A stretch of 23,144 nucleotides of DNA from the NCBI GenBank assembly GCA_035315065.1, contig DATFYM010000229.1:1-23144 (forward strand), read 5' to 3'. Positions 1 through 7,774 of this stretch are shown here, piece after piece (the first letter of the stretch is position 1; every line of letters starts with the position of its first letter). Both the position numbers and the translations under genes were made by a program. Under the pieces are notes generated by a model, which was not told the origin of the DNA, searched no databases, and saw only the letters and a program-made list of their open reading frames with translations. This DNA is from DATFYM01 sp035315065. Lineage in GTDB: Bacteria > Acidobacteriota > Terriglobia > UBA7540.

Positions 1-1
1 T

Positions 2-121
2 CCCTCTTGTCTCGATTTGATCACCCTCCTCCGCAAGGAAGCTGCCGAGCATCCCGAACTGCTGAAACAACTCGGCATTCAGCCTAGTTCCTCCCAGTTC
101 GTCGCTGCTGCTGCGGCTTAG
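2..121 (+). CDS. Hypothetical protein, C-terminal fragment (5' end outside window)
   Basis: An open frame enters from the left edge and ends at a TAG at 119-121. It gives 39 residues that look like a real protein end: an amphipathic helix (KEAAEHPELLKQLGI) followed by a flexible Ser-rich stretch and a run of alanines. Family and function cannot be told from this tail. The neighbouring HEAT-repeat gene begins only 50 bases later in another frame, with no strong ribosome binding site between them, so the junction may be a rearrangement point. Confidence 0.45.
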   Translation, partial: PSCLDLITLLRKEAAEHPELLKQLGIQPSSSQFVAAAAA

Positions 122-171
122 AATGTAGAAACTCCAGGGGCAAGCAGAATGCTTGCCGTGGTCTAGCGAAA

Positions 172-1626
172 ATGGCGATGCAGGACAACAGTTGGATCGC
201 TAGGGGGGCCGCGGTCAACCTGCTGACGGACAAGGCGCTGCTGGCGAAGATCGCGGTGGAGGCGAAGGATTCCAACGTTCGGACCGTCGCCGTGGGGAAG
301 CTGACCGACCAGGCATTGCTGGCGAAGATCGCGGTGGAGGACACGAATGCCAAGATTCGTAGCGCCGCTGTGGGGATGCTGAGCGACCAGGCCTCGCTGG
401 CAAAGATCGCGGTGGGGGAAACGGAATTCTACATCCGCACAGCTGCCGTGGGGAAGCTGACCGACCAGGCATTGTTGGCGAAGATCGCGGTGGAGGACAA
501 GCATTGGTCTGTCCGCAAGCGGGCCGTCGGGGGATTGACGGATCAGACCGTGTTGACGAAAGTGGCCGTGGAGGACCACGATTCGGACGTCCGTAAGGCC
601 GCCGTCGAGAAATTGACGGACCAGACAATGGCGGCGAAAATCGCGGTGGCGGACGGCGTCCCCGGTGTCCGCAAGGCCGCTGTCGAGAGACTGACGGATG
701 GGACAGTGCTGGCGAAGCTGGCCATGGAGGACCACGATTCGGGCGTCCGCAAGGCCGCTGTCGAGAGACTGACGGATCAGACAGCGCTGGCGAAACTGAC
801 CATGGAGGACCACGACTCGGAGGTCCGCAAGGCCGCCCTCGAAAGATTGACGGACCAGACAGTGCTGGCGAAAGTGGCCATGGAGGATCACGATTCGGAC
901 GTCCGCAAGGCCGCTGTCGAGAGACTGACGGATCAGACAGTGGTGGCGAAAATCGCGGTGGCGGACGCCGTCCCCGGTGTCCGCAAGGCCGCCGTCGAGA
1001 GGCTGACGGACGAGACGGTGCTGGCGAAGATTGTAACGGACGATAAGGATTACAACGTCCGGATCGCAGCAATCGAAAGACTGATCGCCCGTGGTAACGC
1101 CAGCACGGCTGCGACCTACGGCGGCATCACCACCGAGTTCTGGACATTGGTAGCACAGGGTGCCAGCGTGGACGAATTGTTGTTCGTGGCGGCTGCCAAT
1201 CGCCAGATGGAAATGGTTATGCTGCTCAAAGCTTACACGCACACTCCATCGAACACTGACACAGCCAATTGGGGGCAGATCGCTGCGAGCTGCGAGGAAC
1301 AAAGCCGGCTCTATGTACAGAGCCAATTGTCTGGAGGGGTCATTGCCAGGTTTGTCGTATTGTCAGAGCATCAGTGGATGGAAGTTCACAATAACAAATA
1401 TGGAGAAGCTGAGGATATAGATATAGTAAACAGCCTTAACTTCATAGCTAAGTTGACTAAAGGTGGTGAAAACGAAGTAGTGTTGGGTAAATGCCAAGAC
1501 AGTGCCATGACCCAGATCGCGCGGGCGAGGGGATTCCCCAGTCCCCAATTGTCTGGGACCCCTAGCCAATTCACGATGTGCCCGCCGTCGGCGGACGCTG
1601 ACTGCCTGAACCTAAAACCTCGCTAG
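172..1626 (+). CDS. HEAT/LRV-like repeat protein, eleven 26-residue repeats
   Basis: The 484-residue protein has eleven consecutive 26-residue repeats (about residues 18-303) with the pattern LTDQxxLAKxAxEDxxxxVR followed by xAAVxx. Each should form a pair of antiparallel helices, giving an alpha-solenoid protein-binding surface. Family knowledge: such HEAT/LRV-like arrays are scaffolds, not enzymes. No signal peptide is visible, so it is probably cytoplasmic. Residues 304-484 lie outside the array; a short ankyrin-like helix pair (around ELLFVAAANRQMEMVMLLKA) follows directly, and the rest is unrecognised. Bases about 1380-1500 are clearly more AT-rich with different codon choice (ATA, GTA, AAA, GGT), suggesting a tail of separate origin. 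The start is uncertain: the repeat homology begins three codons before the ATG (codons for LAK at 163-171), yet no ATG, GTG or TTG lies further upstream in frame before a stop at 85-87. The gene may be 5'-truncated. Confidence 0.75.
   Translation: MAMQDNSWIARGAAVNLLTDKALLAKIAVEAKDSNVRTVAVGKLTDQALLAKIAVEDTNAKIRSAAVGMLSDQASLAKIAVGETEFYIRTAAVGKLTDQALLAKIAVEDKHWSVRKRAVGGLTDQTVLTKVAVEDHDSDVRKAAVEKLTDQTMAAKIAVADGVPGVRKAAVERLTDGTVLAKLAMEDHDSGVRKAAVERLTDQTALAKLTMEDHDSEVRKAALERLTDQTVLAKVAMEDHDSDVRKAAVERLTDQTVVAKIAVADAVPGVRKAAVERLTDETVLAKIVTDDKDYNVRIAAIERLIARGNASTAATYGGITTEFWTLVAQGASVDELLFVAAANRQMEMVMLLKAYTHTPSNTDTANWGQIAASCEEQSRLYVQSQLSGGVIARFVVLSEHQWMEVHNNKYGEAEDIDIVNSLNFIAKLTKGGENEVVLGKCQDSAMTQIARARGFPSPQLSGTPSQFTMCPPSADADCLNLKPR
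223..1080 (+). repeat. 78-bp coding tandem repeat array (11 copies)
   Basis: These are the DNA-level units of the HEAT/LRV-like array, each 78 bases (26 codons) in constant phase. Copies 5-11 are nearly identical at DNA level (for example GTCCGCAAGGCCGC recurs), whereas copies 1-4 are more diverged. This points to recent expansion in the 3' half. Confidence 0.85.
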
Positions 1627-1715
1627 CAGAGACCCTGTGCTTCGGCTACTCGATACTGACTACAGTCACCGAGATCAGAGGCCTTTTCGACAGCATGGCA
1701 CACCAGCGTAGAGCG

Positions 1716-1862
1716 AGCAAGGGTAGCGCAGAGCTGCTTTCCAAGCTCTGCGGTACTTTGTTGGTGATTATCGATAGCCTAGGCGAGGCATGGCGGCAAG
1801 GCCTAAAATGGCCAAGCCGAAAAGCCGCAGAGCTTGGAAAGCAGCTCTGCGCTACCCTTGCT
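1716..1862. repeat. REP-like inverted pair, 38-bp perfect arms
   Basis: Arms at 1716-1753 and 1825-1862 are exact reverse complements over 38 bases, separated by 71 bases. Each arm is itself a hairpin (CGCAGAGCT paired with AGCTCTGCG around a short loop), the architecture of paired REP/BIME elements mobilised by RAYT transposases. The right arm continues into a short tandem of CTACCCTTG-type units up to about 1888. No convincing protein is encoded here. Confidence 0.75.
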
Positions 1863-1896
1863 ACCCTTGCTTGCTACCCTTGCTTGCATGCGCCAC

Positions 1897-2325
1897 TCAC
1901 GCCAGACACTTCATTTTAAGAGTAGGAAGGAATGGTGACTCCGGCCTGGGAGTGAGCGTTCTCAGTACCGGGTCGGGGATCAAGTCCAGCTCCTCCATCA
2001 CAAGCTGGCCCACGAGCGGCTCGCACCCGGGCGGTCCGATCAGACAGCTCGCTGACATTTCCCGGTCGCCGATTGCCAAATGAATGCCAGTGGCTTTTTC
2101 CAGCTCGACCCTTTCCTCATTGGCGAGTCGAACCACCACCTTGCCTGCGCGACGTAGCCCCAACTGCTCAACCAACTCCTGTGGCAAGAGCAGCATCACA
2201 GCCCCGGTGTCTACAACGGCTTCGATCTCAGCCTTCCGGACCTTCTTGCGACTCAGCTTGCGCCGGTCATGCAGATAAAGGTCGCCTTCGTTCTCTAAAC
2301 GCATCCGTACCCGAATTTCTCCCAT
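1897..2325 (-). CDS. Clan AA (retropepsin-like) aspartic protease
   Basis: This 142-residue protein has the active-site motif VVDTGA at residues 37-42 (catalytic Asp39). A hydrophobic segment (MLLLPQELVEQLGL) follows, and later the conserved pattern LVGQLVMEELDLIPDP. Known family: bacterial single-domain retropepsin-like proteases of about 120-150 residues that act as homodimers, each chain giving one catalytic Asp. Substrates are generally unknown. The length is complete for the family and the ATG (2323-2325) fits the usual N-terminus. There is no clear Shine-Dalgarno sequence. A weak -10 (TAAAAT at 2332-2337) lies six bases before the ATG, with a poor -35 at 2355-2360, so a leaderless transcript is possible. 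It is flanked by REP-like elements on both sides and has no operon partner. Confidence 0.8.
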   Translation of the reverse strand: MGEIRVRMRLENEGDLYLHDRRKLSRKKVRKAEIEAVVDTGAVMLLLPQELVEQLGLRRAGKVVVRLANEERVELEKATGIHLAIGDREMSASCLIGPPGCEPLVGQLVMEELDLIPDPVLRTLTPRPESPFLPTLKMKCLA

Positions 2326-2447
2326 GCGGGTATTTTACTACGCTGTGGCCTGGTTTTGAATTGCGGCCTCAAGAGCAGAGTCGGGCATTTCAAAGAGTCG
2401 GAGGCTCGTTCAACATTATCCAAAGCCACGGCAGTGGCGACATCCTG

Positions 2448-2649
2448 TAGCCCACGGCGAGCCAGCCGTGGGATGCTGACGGCATATGAGTCTTGTCAGC
2501 CCCGGTAGGGGCGGCGTCCGGGATTTCTCCGGCCACAACTTACCGCCGATTGTACTCGACCCCCAGCGAACGGAGCCGGATGTCGCCCCTACGGGGCTTC
2601 TCAATTCTACCGGTCGCGTTCTGCCCCACGGCTGGCTCGCCGTGGGCTA
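2448..2649. repeat. REP-like nested inverted repeat, 25-bp perfect outer arms
   Basis: Outer arms 2448-2472 and 2625-2649 are exact reverse complements. Each arm folds on itself (CCCACGGC / GCCGTGGG with a six-base loop). Inside, a second imperfect inverted pair (about 2497-2521 and 2576-2598, core GCCCC..TAGGGGCG) is nested symmetrically. The whole could fold into one long cruciform or RNA stem of about 200 bases. No gene is present. Confidence 0.75.
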
Positions 2650-2654
2650 AATGA

Positions 2655-2752
2655 CAACGCCCGTTTTGCGGGCTTTAAGGCGCTTGCAACCCTTAGGTTA
2701 ACGCCTATGGGGCTTGCGCCCTGGGCTACTCTCCATCGGCCCTCCGGGCCTG
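2655..2752. repeat. Cluster of short palindromes, further REP-like sequence
   Basis: Immediately after the nested element come GCCCG/CGGGC (loop TTTTG, near 2662-2676), a CTATGGGGCTTGCGCCCTGGG-like segment and GGCCC TCC GGGCC (near 2738-2750). They differ in sequence from the two inverted pairs upstream, so the spacer looks like a mosaic of different palindromic elements. Confidence 0.45.
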
Positions 2753-3471
2753 CATATACCAGCTCACCGTGTTGATCAGAATTAACAATTCATTATTTGC
2801 CGTCCCAACGCCAGGCCCCACTTGCCGATTTTTCTTGACTTTTCCCGACGACCTGATAGCCTAGGATCAGTAGTCGTCGGGGCTAGGGGAAATTAAGGTT
2901 GAAGTGTCAAGGGTAAAGGGTGAATGGCTCGGCTCGGGGACGCGCGACGCGGACAAGGAAGATAGGAGATTCGAGATTCAAGATTCGAGATATTCGAGAT
3001 TCAAGATTTCAAGATTTCAAGATTTAAAGAAAGACGATCACTAAATGGGCAACATGTGAGAGCTGTTGGGAGAGAAGGCAAACAAAGCCAAGGCAAAGCC
3101 ATTGAGGTTAAGTCATTTTGAATTCGTAAGATAGGCCTAAAATGGAGAAAGCAAAGCCACGGAGAATAAGACCAATTGTATCAGACGGTTGCGGCCATTT
3201 TGGCCCGGTTTTCTCGCAAGTTGCTACCGATGACGCGATGCTCTATATTGCCGAATTGGGACTGTTGGGATGGGGAGGCAAGCCGAACTGAACCTCGAAG
3301 AGTGGTGGTGGATCCGCACGGTTACCGATATGGTAAAACTGAGAAAATTAACCATGGGACTTCATTGCCATTTCCCCCCACCCTAGTGCCACTCTGGCGA
3401 GGAGCTAGTGCTGCAAACAAGGTGGTTATTTGAGAGAGTGTCCGTTTTCGGGCGTTTTTGAGGGTACCAAA
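2753..3471. other. Non-coding spacer with a degenerate tandem tract
   Basis: No supportable gene. The main structure is a low-complexity tract at about 2966-3026 made of slipped copies of GATTCAAGATTCGAGAT and then TTTCAAGA. The remaining open frames are short, have biased composition and resemble nothing I know. Confidence 0.55.
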
Positions 3472-4303
3472 TCGTGCCAAATTTTACCAATTTTTACCAA
3501 AAGCGTGCAGCGAACGGGCACGAAGGTGGCAGATAAGGGCAGATAACGGGGGTTCTTTGCGACCGATTTATTTAAACCGTGTCAAGTCCGACGGATCGTG
3601 TCAAGCTGTAAGCTCTCAGCCATCAGCCATCAGTAATCAGCCTTCGGTTCTCATCGACCCGCCGACCCGCAACGCGAGAACCGACATGGGGGTGAAGAAT
3701 GCCGAGCGGTCGTTTCGGGGTTCGTGGGGCGCGACCGAAAGTCTGCGAGGCCAATGTGTTGATTCGACGATGGTTGTTCGCCAAAGTGCTCGGTCGAAGA
3801 AGCCACGGCATGCTGAATCTAAAGGACTTACTAGCCACGCTTCTCTTCCCCCTGGCGAGCGCCGGACTGCCTTTTCGGGTTTTGTCGTGCGACCGAAACG
3901 GGGCGAGGCGTATCTGTTGATTCCGCAGTGGTTGTTGGCCAAGTTTCTGAGGAGAGCAAGCGAATGGCTGCTCAATCTAAAGGACTTGCTAACGGTTCTT
4001 CGCCCGAGCGATTGGAGCGACCATTTCAGCTCTTGCGGGGCTGGCGAAACGTGGCGCGGCTTATCTTTTGATTCTAAAGTGGTTGTTTCTCAATTTGCTG
4101 GGAATGTGGGCGAAGGCTTACTCAATCTAAAGGACTTGCTAGCCGCATTTCCTTCGAGCCCCAAAGGCTCATTTGAAAACGAGTTCGTTTTGAGGCCCCC
4201 TTTTTGCGCAGAATCGTGCCAAATTCCGCCATTTTCCGACAAAACATGCAGATAATAGCGCAAAATCGGAGTCTTTCGTGACCGATTTCATTAGAACGCG
4301 TCA
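3472..4303. repeat. Diverged direct repeats flanking three ~155-bp repeat units
   Basis: Two related direct repeats (3472-3584 and 4214-4303) share TCGTGCCAAATT near one end, a TGCAGATAA-like centre and GACCGATTT..TT..AA.CGTGTCA near the other. Between them are three tandem units recognisable by AATCTAAAGGACTT at 3816-3829, 3974-3987 and 4124-4137, each preceded by a TGGTTGTT motif. Translated in shifted frames, units one and two give related peptides (LIxxWLxAKxLxR...LNLKDLL), so this may be a decayed repeat-encoding sequence. A long plus-strand frame through it (3458-4255) also translates the simple-repeat stretch at 3606-3650 and shifts relative to the units, so I do not call it a gene. 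Confidence 0.6.
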
Positions 4304-4421
4304 CGTCCCGCGGCTCTCGTCCTCGGCATGGAGTCTCTGCAATCGCCAATCGTCAATCGGTAATCGTCAATTCTCGCCGCGCCGACTTGACCGGTGCGGC
4401 CGGATCGGGGTAGGGTTGAGC

Positions 4422-7400
4422 GTGCCAGGGCAACAGGGAGAAAACTGCATTTCGTCTGTTCTCCGTCCACCCCTCGAGCCGTTTCGGCCTCGCGGTCGCA
4501 GATTGCTCGTGCTCAGCCTCTCTCTCACGATTTTGACGTTCGCGGCGAGTCCGCGGCCGGGCTGGGCGCAGGTGTCGGCCGCGATTTCCGGTCGGGTGGA
4601 GGATACCTCGGGCAGCGCGGTGGGCGGCGCAACCGTTACTGTGAAGTGCCTTGAGACCGGGGCGACACGGGTCCTCATGACGAACGAGTCGGGGAATTTC
4701 AGGGCATTGTCCCTGCCTTTAGGGCCACAGGAAGTGAAGGTGGAAAAGGCAGGGTTCAACTCCGTGGTCCGGACCGGTATCAGTCTGGAGGTCGGGCAGG
4801 AAGCGACGGTGAACGTGCGACTCGAAGTTGGCGCATTGGTCCAGCAGGTCACCGTTTCGGAGGAGACTCCCCTGGTCAACACCACCACAGCTCCCGTTTC
4901 CGGGATCGTGGGGGAGCGCGAACTGAAGGATCTGCCGCTCAACGGTCGCAGCTTCGACAACCTGATTACACTGAATCCGGGAACGATCAACTACAGCGCC
5001 ATGAAGAGCGCCGAAACCAGTACCAGCAATGGGAACACCTTCTCGGTGGCCGGGCGGCGCACGGCGGAGAACCTATTCGTGCTGAACGGCATTGAGTACA
5101 CCGGTTCCAGCCAGCTCGCCATCACGCCCGGCGGCGTCAGCGGGGAGTTGCTGGGAATTGATGCCGTGCGCGAGTTCAACGTGCTGACGGACACTTACCC
5201 GGCGGAATACGGGAAGCGAGCCGGGGCGCAAGTGAGCGCCGTCACCCAGTCGGGAACCAACGCGCTGCATGGGTCCATGTACGAGTTTCTCCGCAACAGC
5301 GCTCTGGACGCTCGGAACTTTTTTGCGCAAGGGTCCATTCCTCCGTTCCATCAGAACCAATTCGGTGGCGCGGCGGGCGGACCTCTGCGGAAGGATCGCT
5401 TGTTCTTGTTCGGCAACTACGAAGGATTCCGGCAGGCGTTAGCGCTCAGCAACGTCAGCGTGGTGCCCGACCAGGAGGCGCGGCAGGGCTTCTTGCCCAA
5501 TGCCTCCGGGGTCGAGACCAAGGTGACCAATCTCAGTGCATCGATGTTGCCGTACATGTCGTTTTGGCCCGTGCCCAACGGTCCGGAGTTGCTGGCCAAC
5601 GGGTTGCCGAGCGGCACAGCGCTGGCCTTCAATAATCCCAGGCAATCCATCCGCGAGGACTTCGGCACGCTACGGACCGACTACAATCCTCGCGATCGGG
5701 ACTCGCTTTCGGGCGCTTACACCGTGGATGACGGCAACAGTCTGGTACCTTTGGCGGACCCGCTCTTTGCGTCTTATACCGCGCTCCGCATGCAGGTAGC
5801 CAGCTTCGAGGAGACCCACATCTTCTCGCCGCAAGTCCTCAACACCTTCCGCGCCGGTTTTTCGCGCGCCGCATTCAATCTGACTTCCTCCCCCCTGGCC
5901 TCCTTTGCTCCCAGCCTCTCCTTTGTTTCCGGAGACGGACCGGGCGGGATCGTCATTGGAGGCGGCGTCACCACCACCGGCATTGCGGCGCTCACTTCCG
6001 CGGGCCCCAATAATGCCGCCGGCGCCGGGAATCGGAGGAACCTCTTCACTTATACCGACAGTCTCCAGATCAGCAAGGGAATCCACCAGATCAAGCTTGG
6101 GGCTTGGCTTCAGCCGCTCCAGGACAACGAGGATACGGCTTCGCGCCAACTTGGGCAGGCTACCTTCACCACGTTGCAGACGTTCCTGCAAGGGAAGGTA
6201 AGCAGCTTTCAAGTGGTGCCCAACCACAACGAACTGGGCTGGAGAAGTTTGTTCGGGGCGTGGTATTTCGAGGACGCAATCAAGATACGGCCTAACCTGA
6301 CGCTCCAGGCCGGCCTCCGGCAGGAATTCACCACGGGTTGGAATGAGGCGTCGGGGAGGGCTGCCAACTATCTTACCGACGCGTCGGGCGTGCTTATCAC
6401 GACTCCACGGGTGGGAGGTTCGGTGTTTATGGAGAACAACGCCCGACGGCTGTTCGGGCCGAGGATCAGCCTGGCGTGGGATCCCTTCGGGAACGGACAC
6501 ACCGCCGTCCGCGCCGCTTACGGCACCTACTATTCGCTGCTCGACGACCTCGCGTTCCTGCTCAACTCACTTCCTCCTTATAACGGCGCGGTGTCGTTTT
6601 CCAACGTTGCTTTGTCTTCGATTCTGCCGATCGTTCCCAGCATACCTCCCCCGCATTCCTGCGGCCCCAACGTTCCAGCGCCTTGCACCATCTATGCGCC
6701 CCAGGGAGTCGACGCGAACGCCAAGACTCCGACGGTTCAGGAGTGGAATCTCACCATAGAGCGGCAGCTCAGCCGCAACGCGACCCTTCGCGTGGCCTAT
6801 GTCGGTTCACATGCGTACCATGGCTTGCTCAGCAGCGACCCCAACAGCCTACCGGCTCAGACCTGTTCTAGCCTAGGCGGCTGCCCATCGGGCGGCGTCG
6901 GCGCGACGAAAGGCAAAGCGCCGCAGGGCACCGAGTACATTCCCGCCGGGACTCGGCCCAATCCTTATCTCTCCAGTGGATTCTTCTGGTACACCGAGGG
7001 AAACAGCAGCTACAACGCGTTGGAAACGGAAGTGACCCATCGCCTGAGTCAAGGCCTGCAGTTTCGGGCCAATTACACCTGGTCGAAGAACCTGGACGTG
7101 AATTCAGCGTTGACCGGCGCTCAGGCCAGCAATCAAGCCCAAATGGTATTGAATCGGAATGATCTCGAAATGGATTGGGGCCTCGCCGCCCTGAACATCA
7201 CCAGCCAGTCCAGCCTCTCAGGGAGCTACGAGTTGCCCTTTGGCAGTGGCAAGCGCTGGCTTGGCGGCTGGCAGATCAATGGAATTGCTGCGCTCTTGAG
7301 CGGCTTTCCCTTCACTCCGCTGGTAGGCTCCAACCGCTCCGGCGATGGCGATACCAGAAATCCCGATCGGCCCTCCGTGAATCCCGACTTTACCGGCCCG

Positions 7401-7727
7401 GTCCTGCTTCGGAGTCCCAACCAGTGGTTCAATCCGAATGCCTTCACCCTGCCGGCAGCGGGTACTTATGGGAATGTGGGCCGAGGAACGCTCACCGGCC
7501 CGGGCTTGGCCGACTTGGATCTCTCCGTGCTTAAGAATCTGCCCGTGTCCGAGAGGGCCAGCTTGCAGTTCCGGGTGGAATTCTTCAACGTCGCCAACCA
7601 CCCGAACTTCGGCCCACCTAATTCGACTGTGTTTGCTAATGGCGGCATCAGCGCCTCGGCGGGACTCATCACCAGTACTGCGACCACGTCCCGGCAGATT
7701 CAAATCGGGTTGAAGCTGATTTTCTAA
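4422..7727 (+). CDS. TonB-dependent receptor, Oar-like, with carboxypeptidase-regulatory domain
   Basis: Large outer-membrane beta-barrel receptor that probably imports a polymer-derived or chelated substrate using TonB energy; the substrate cannot be told. From the GTG at 4422 there is a Sec signal peptide (basic RGRRLL, hydrophobic core, cleavage after GWAQ). A carboxypeptidase-regulatory-like Ig fold follows (AISGRVEDTSGSAVGGATV), then a plug with LPLNGRSFDNL, then a long barrel rich in aromatic-alternating strands. The protein ends IQIGLKLIF; a C-terminal Phe is typical of barrel insertion signals. Length (about 1100 residues) fits the acidobacterial Oar-like family. The frame stays open upstream to a GTG at 4278, but that codon lies in the repeat described at 4214-4303, where the other copy has GCG. 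The added residues are low-complexity noise, so I prefer 4422, preceded by GGGGTAGGG. The next gene follows after 47 bases. Confidence 0.9.
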   Translation: MPGQQGENCISSVLRPPLEPFRPRGRRLLVLSLSLTILTFAASPRPGWAQVSAAISGRVEDTSGSAVGGATVTVKCLETGATRVLMTNESGNFRALSLPLGPQEVKVEKAGFNSVVRTGISLEVGQEATVNVRLEVGALVQQVTVSEETPLVNTTTAPVSGIVGERELKDLPLNGRSFDNLITLNPGTINYSAMKSAETSTSNGNTFSVAGRRTAENLFVLNGIEYTGSSQLAITPGGVSGELLGIDAVREFNVLTDTYPAEYGKRAGAQVSAVTQSGTNALHGSMYEFLRNSALDARNFFAQGSIPPFHQNQFGGAAGGPLRKDRLFLFGNYEGFRQALALSNVSVVPDQEARQGFLPNASGVETKVTNLSASMLPYMSFWPVPNGPELLANGLPSGTALAFNNPRQSIREDFGTLRTDYNPRDRDSLSGAYTVDDGNSLVPLADPLFASYTALRMQVASFEETHIFSPQVLNTFRAGFSRAAFNLTSSPLASFAPSLSFVSGDGPGGIVIGGGVTTTGIAALTSAGPNNAAGAGNRRNLFTYTDSLQISKGIHQIKLGAWLQPLQDNEDTASRQLGQATFTTLQTFLQGKVSSFQVVPNHNELGWRSLFGAWYFEDAIKIRPNLTLQAGLRQEFTTGWNEASGRAANYLTDASGVLITTPRVGGSVFMENNARRLFGPRISLAWDPFGNGHTAVRAAYGTYYSLLDDLAFLLNSLPPYNGAVSFSNVALSSILPIVPSIPPPHSCGPNVPAPCTIYAPQGVDANAKTPTVQEWNLTIERQLSRNATLRVAYVGSHAYHGLLSSDPNSLPAQTCSSLGGCPSGGVGATKGKAPQGTEYIPAGTRPNPYLSSGFFWYTEGNSSYNALETEVTHRLSQGLQFRANYTWSKNLDVNSALTGAQASNQAQMVLNRNDLEMDWGLAALNITSQSSLSGSYELPFGSGKRWLGGWQINGIAALLSGFPFTPLVGSNRSGDGDTRNPDRPSVNPDFTGPVLLRSPNQWFNPNAFTLPAAGTYGNVGRGTLTGPGLADLDLSVLKNLPVSERASLQFRVEFFNVANHPNFGPPNSTVFANGGISASAGLITSTATTSRQIQIGLKLIF

Positions 7728-7774
7728 TGTTGCGGGCGCGCAGGATGTGGAAAAACTAACGCAGAGGTGCAGAG

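Noticed and set aside
223..1080. CRISPR-like regular repeats
   Set aside because: Units are contiguous coding repeats of 78 bases without distinct spacers, and they keep the reading frame.
163..1326. Long minus-strand open frame opposite the HEAT-repeat gene
   Set aside because: It is the antisense shadow of the 78-bp repeat array; its own 'repeats' (HGxFRQHCLIRQSLDSGLAD) follow from the plus-strand codons.
3458..4255. 265-codon open frame on the plus strand in the repeat array
   Set aside because: It translates simple repeats (SAISNQPS-like) and repeat units in inconsistent frames, has no domain and no ribosome binding site.
5670..6500. 276-codon minus-strand frame inside the TonB receptor gene
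   Set aside because: Lies fully opposite a strongly supported gene in GC-rich DNA and has no recognisable domain.
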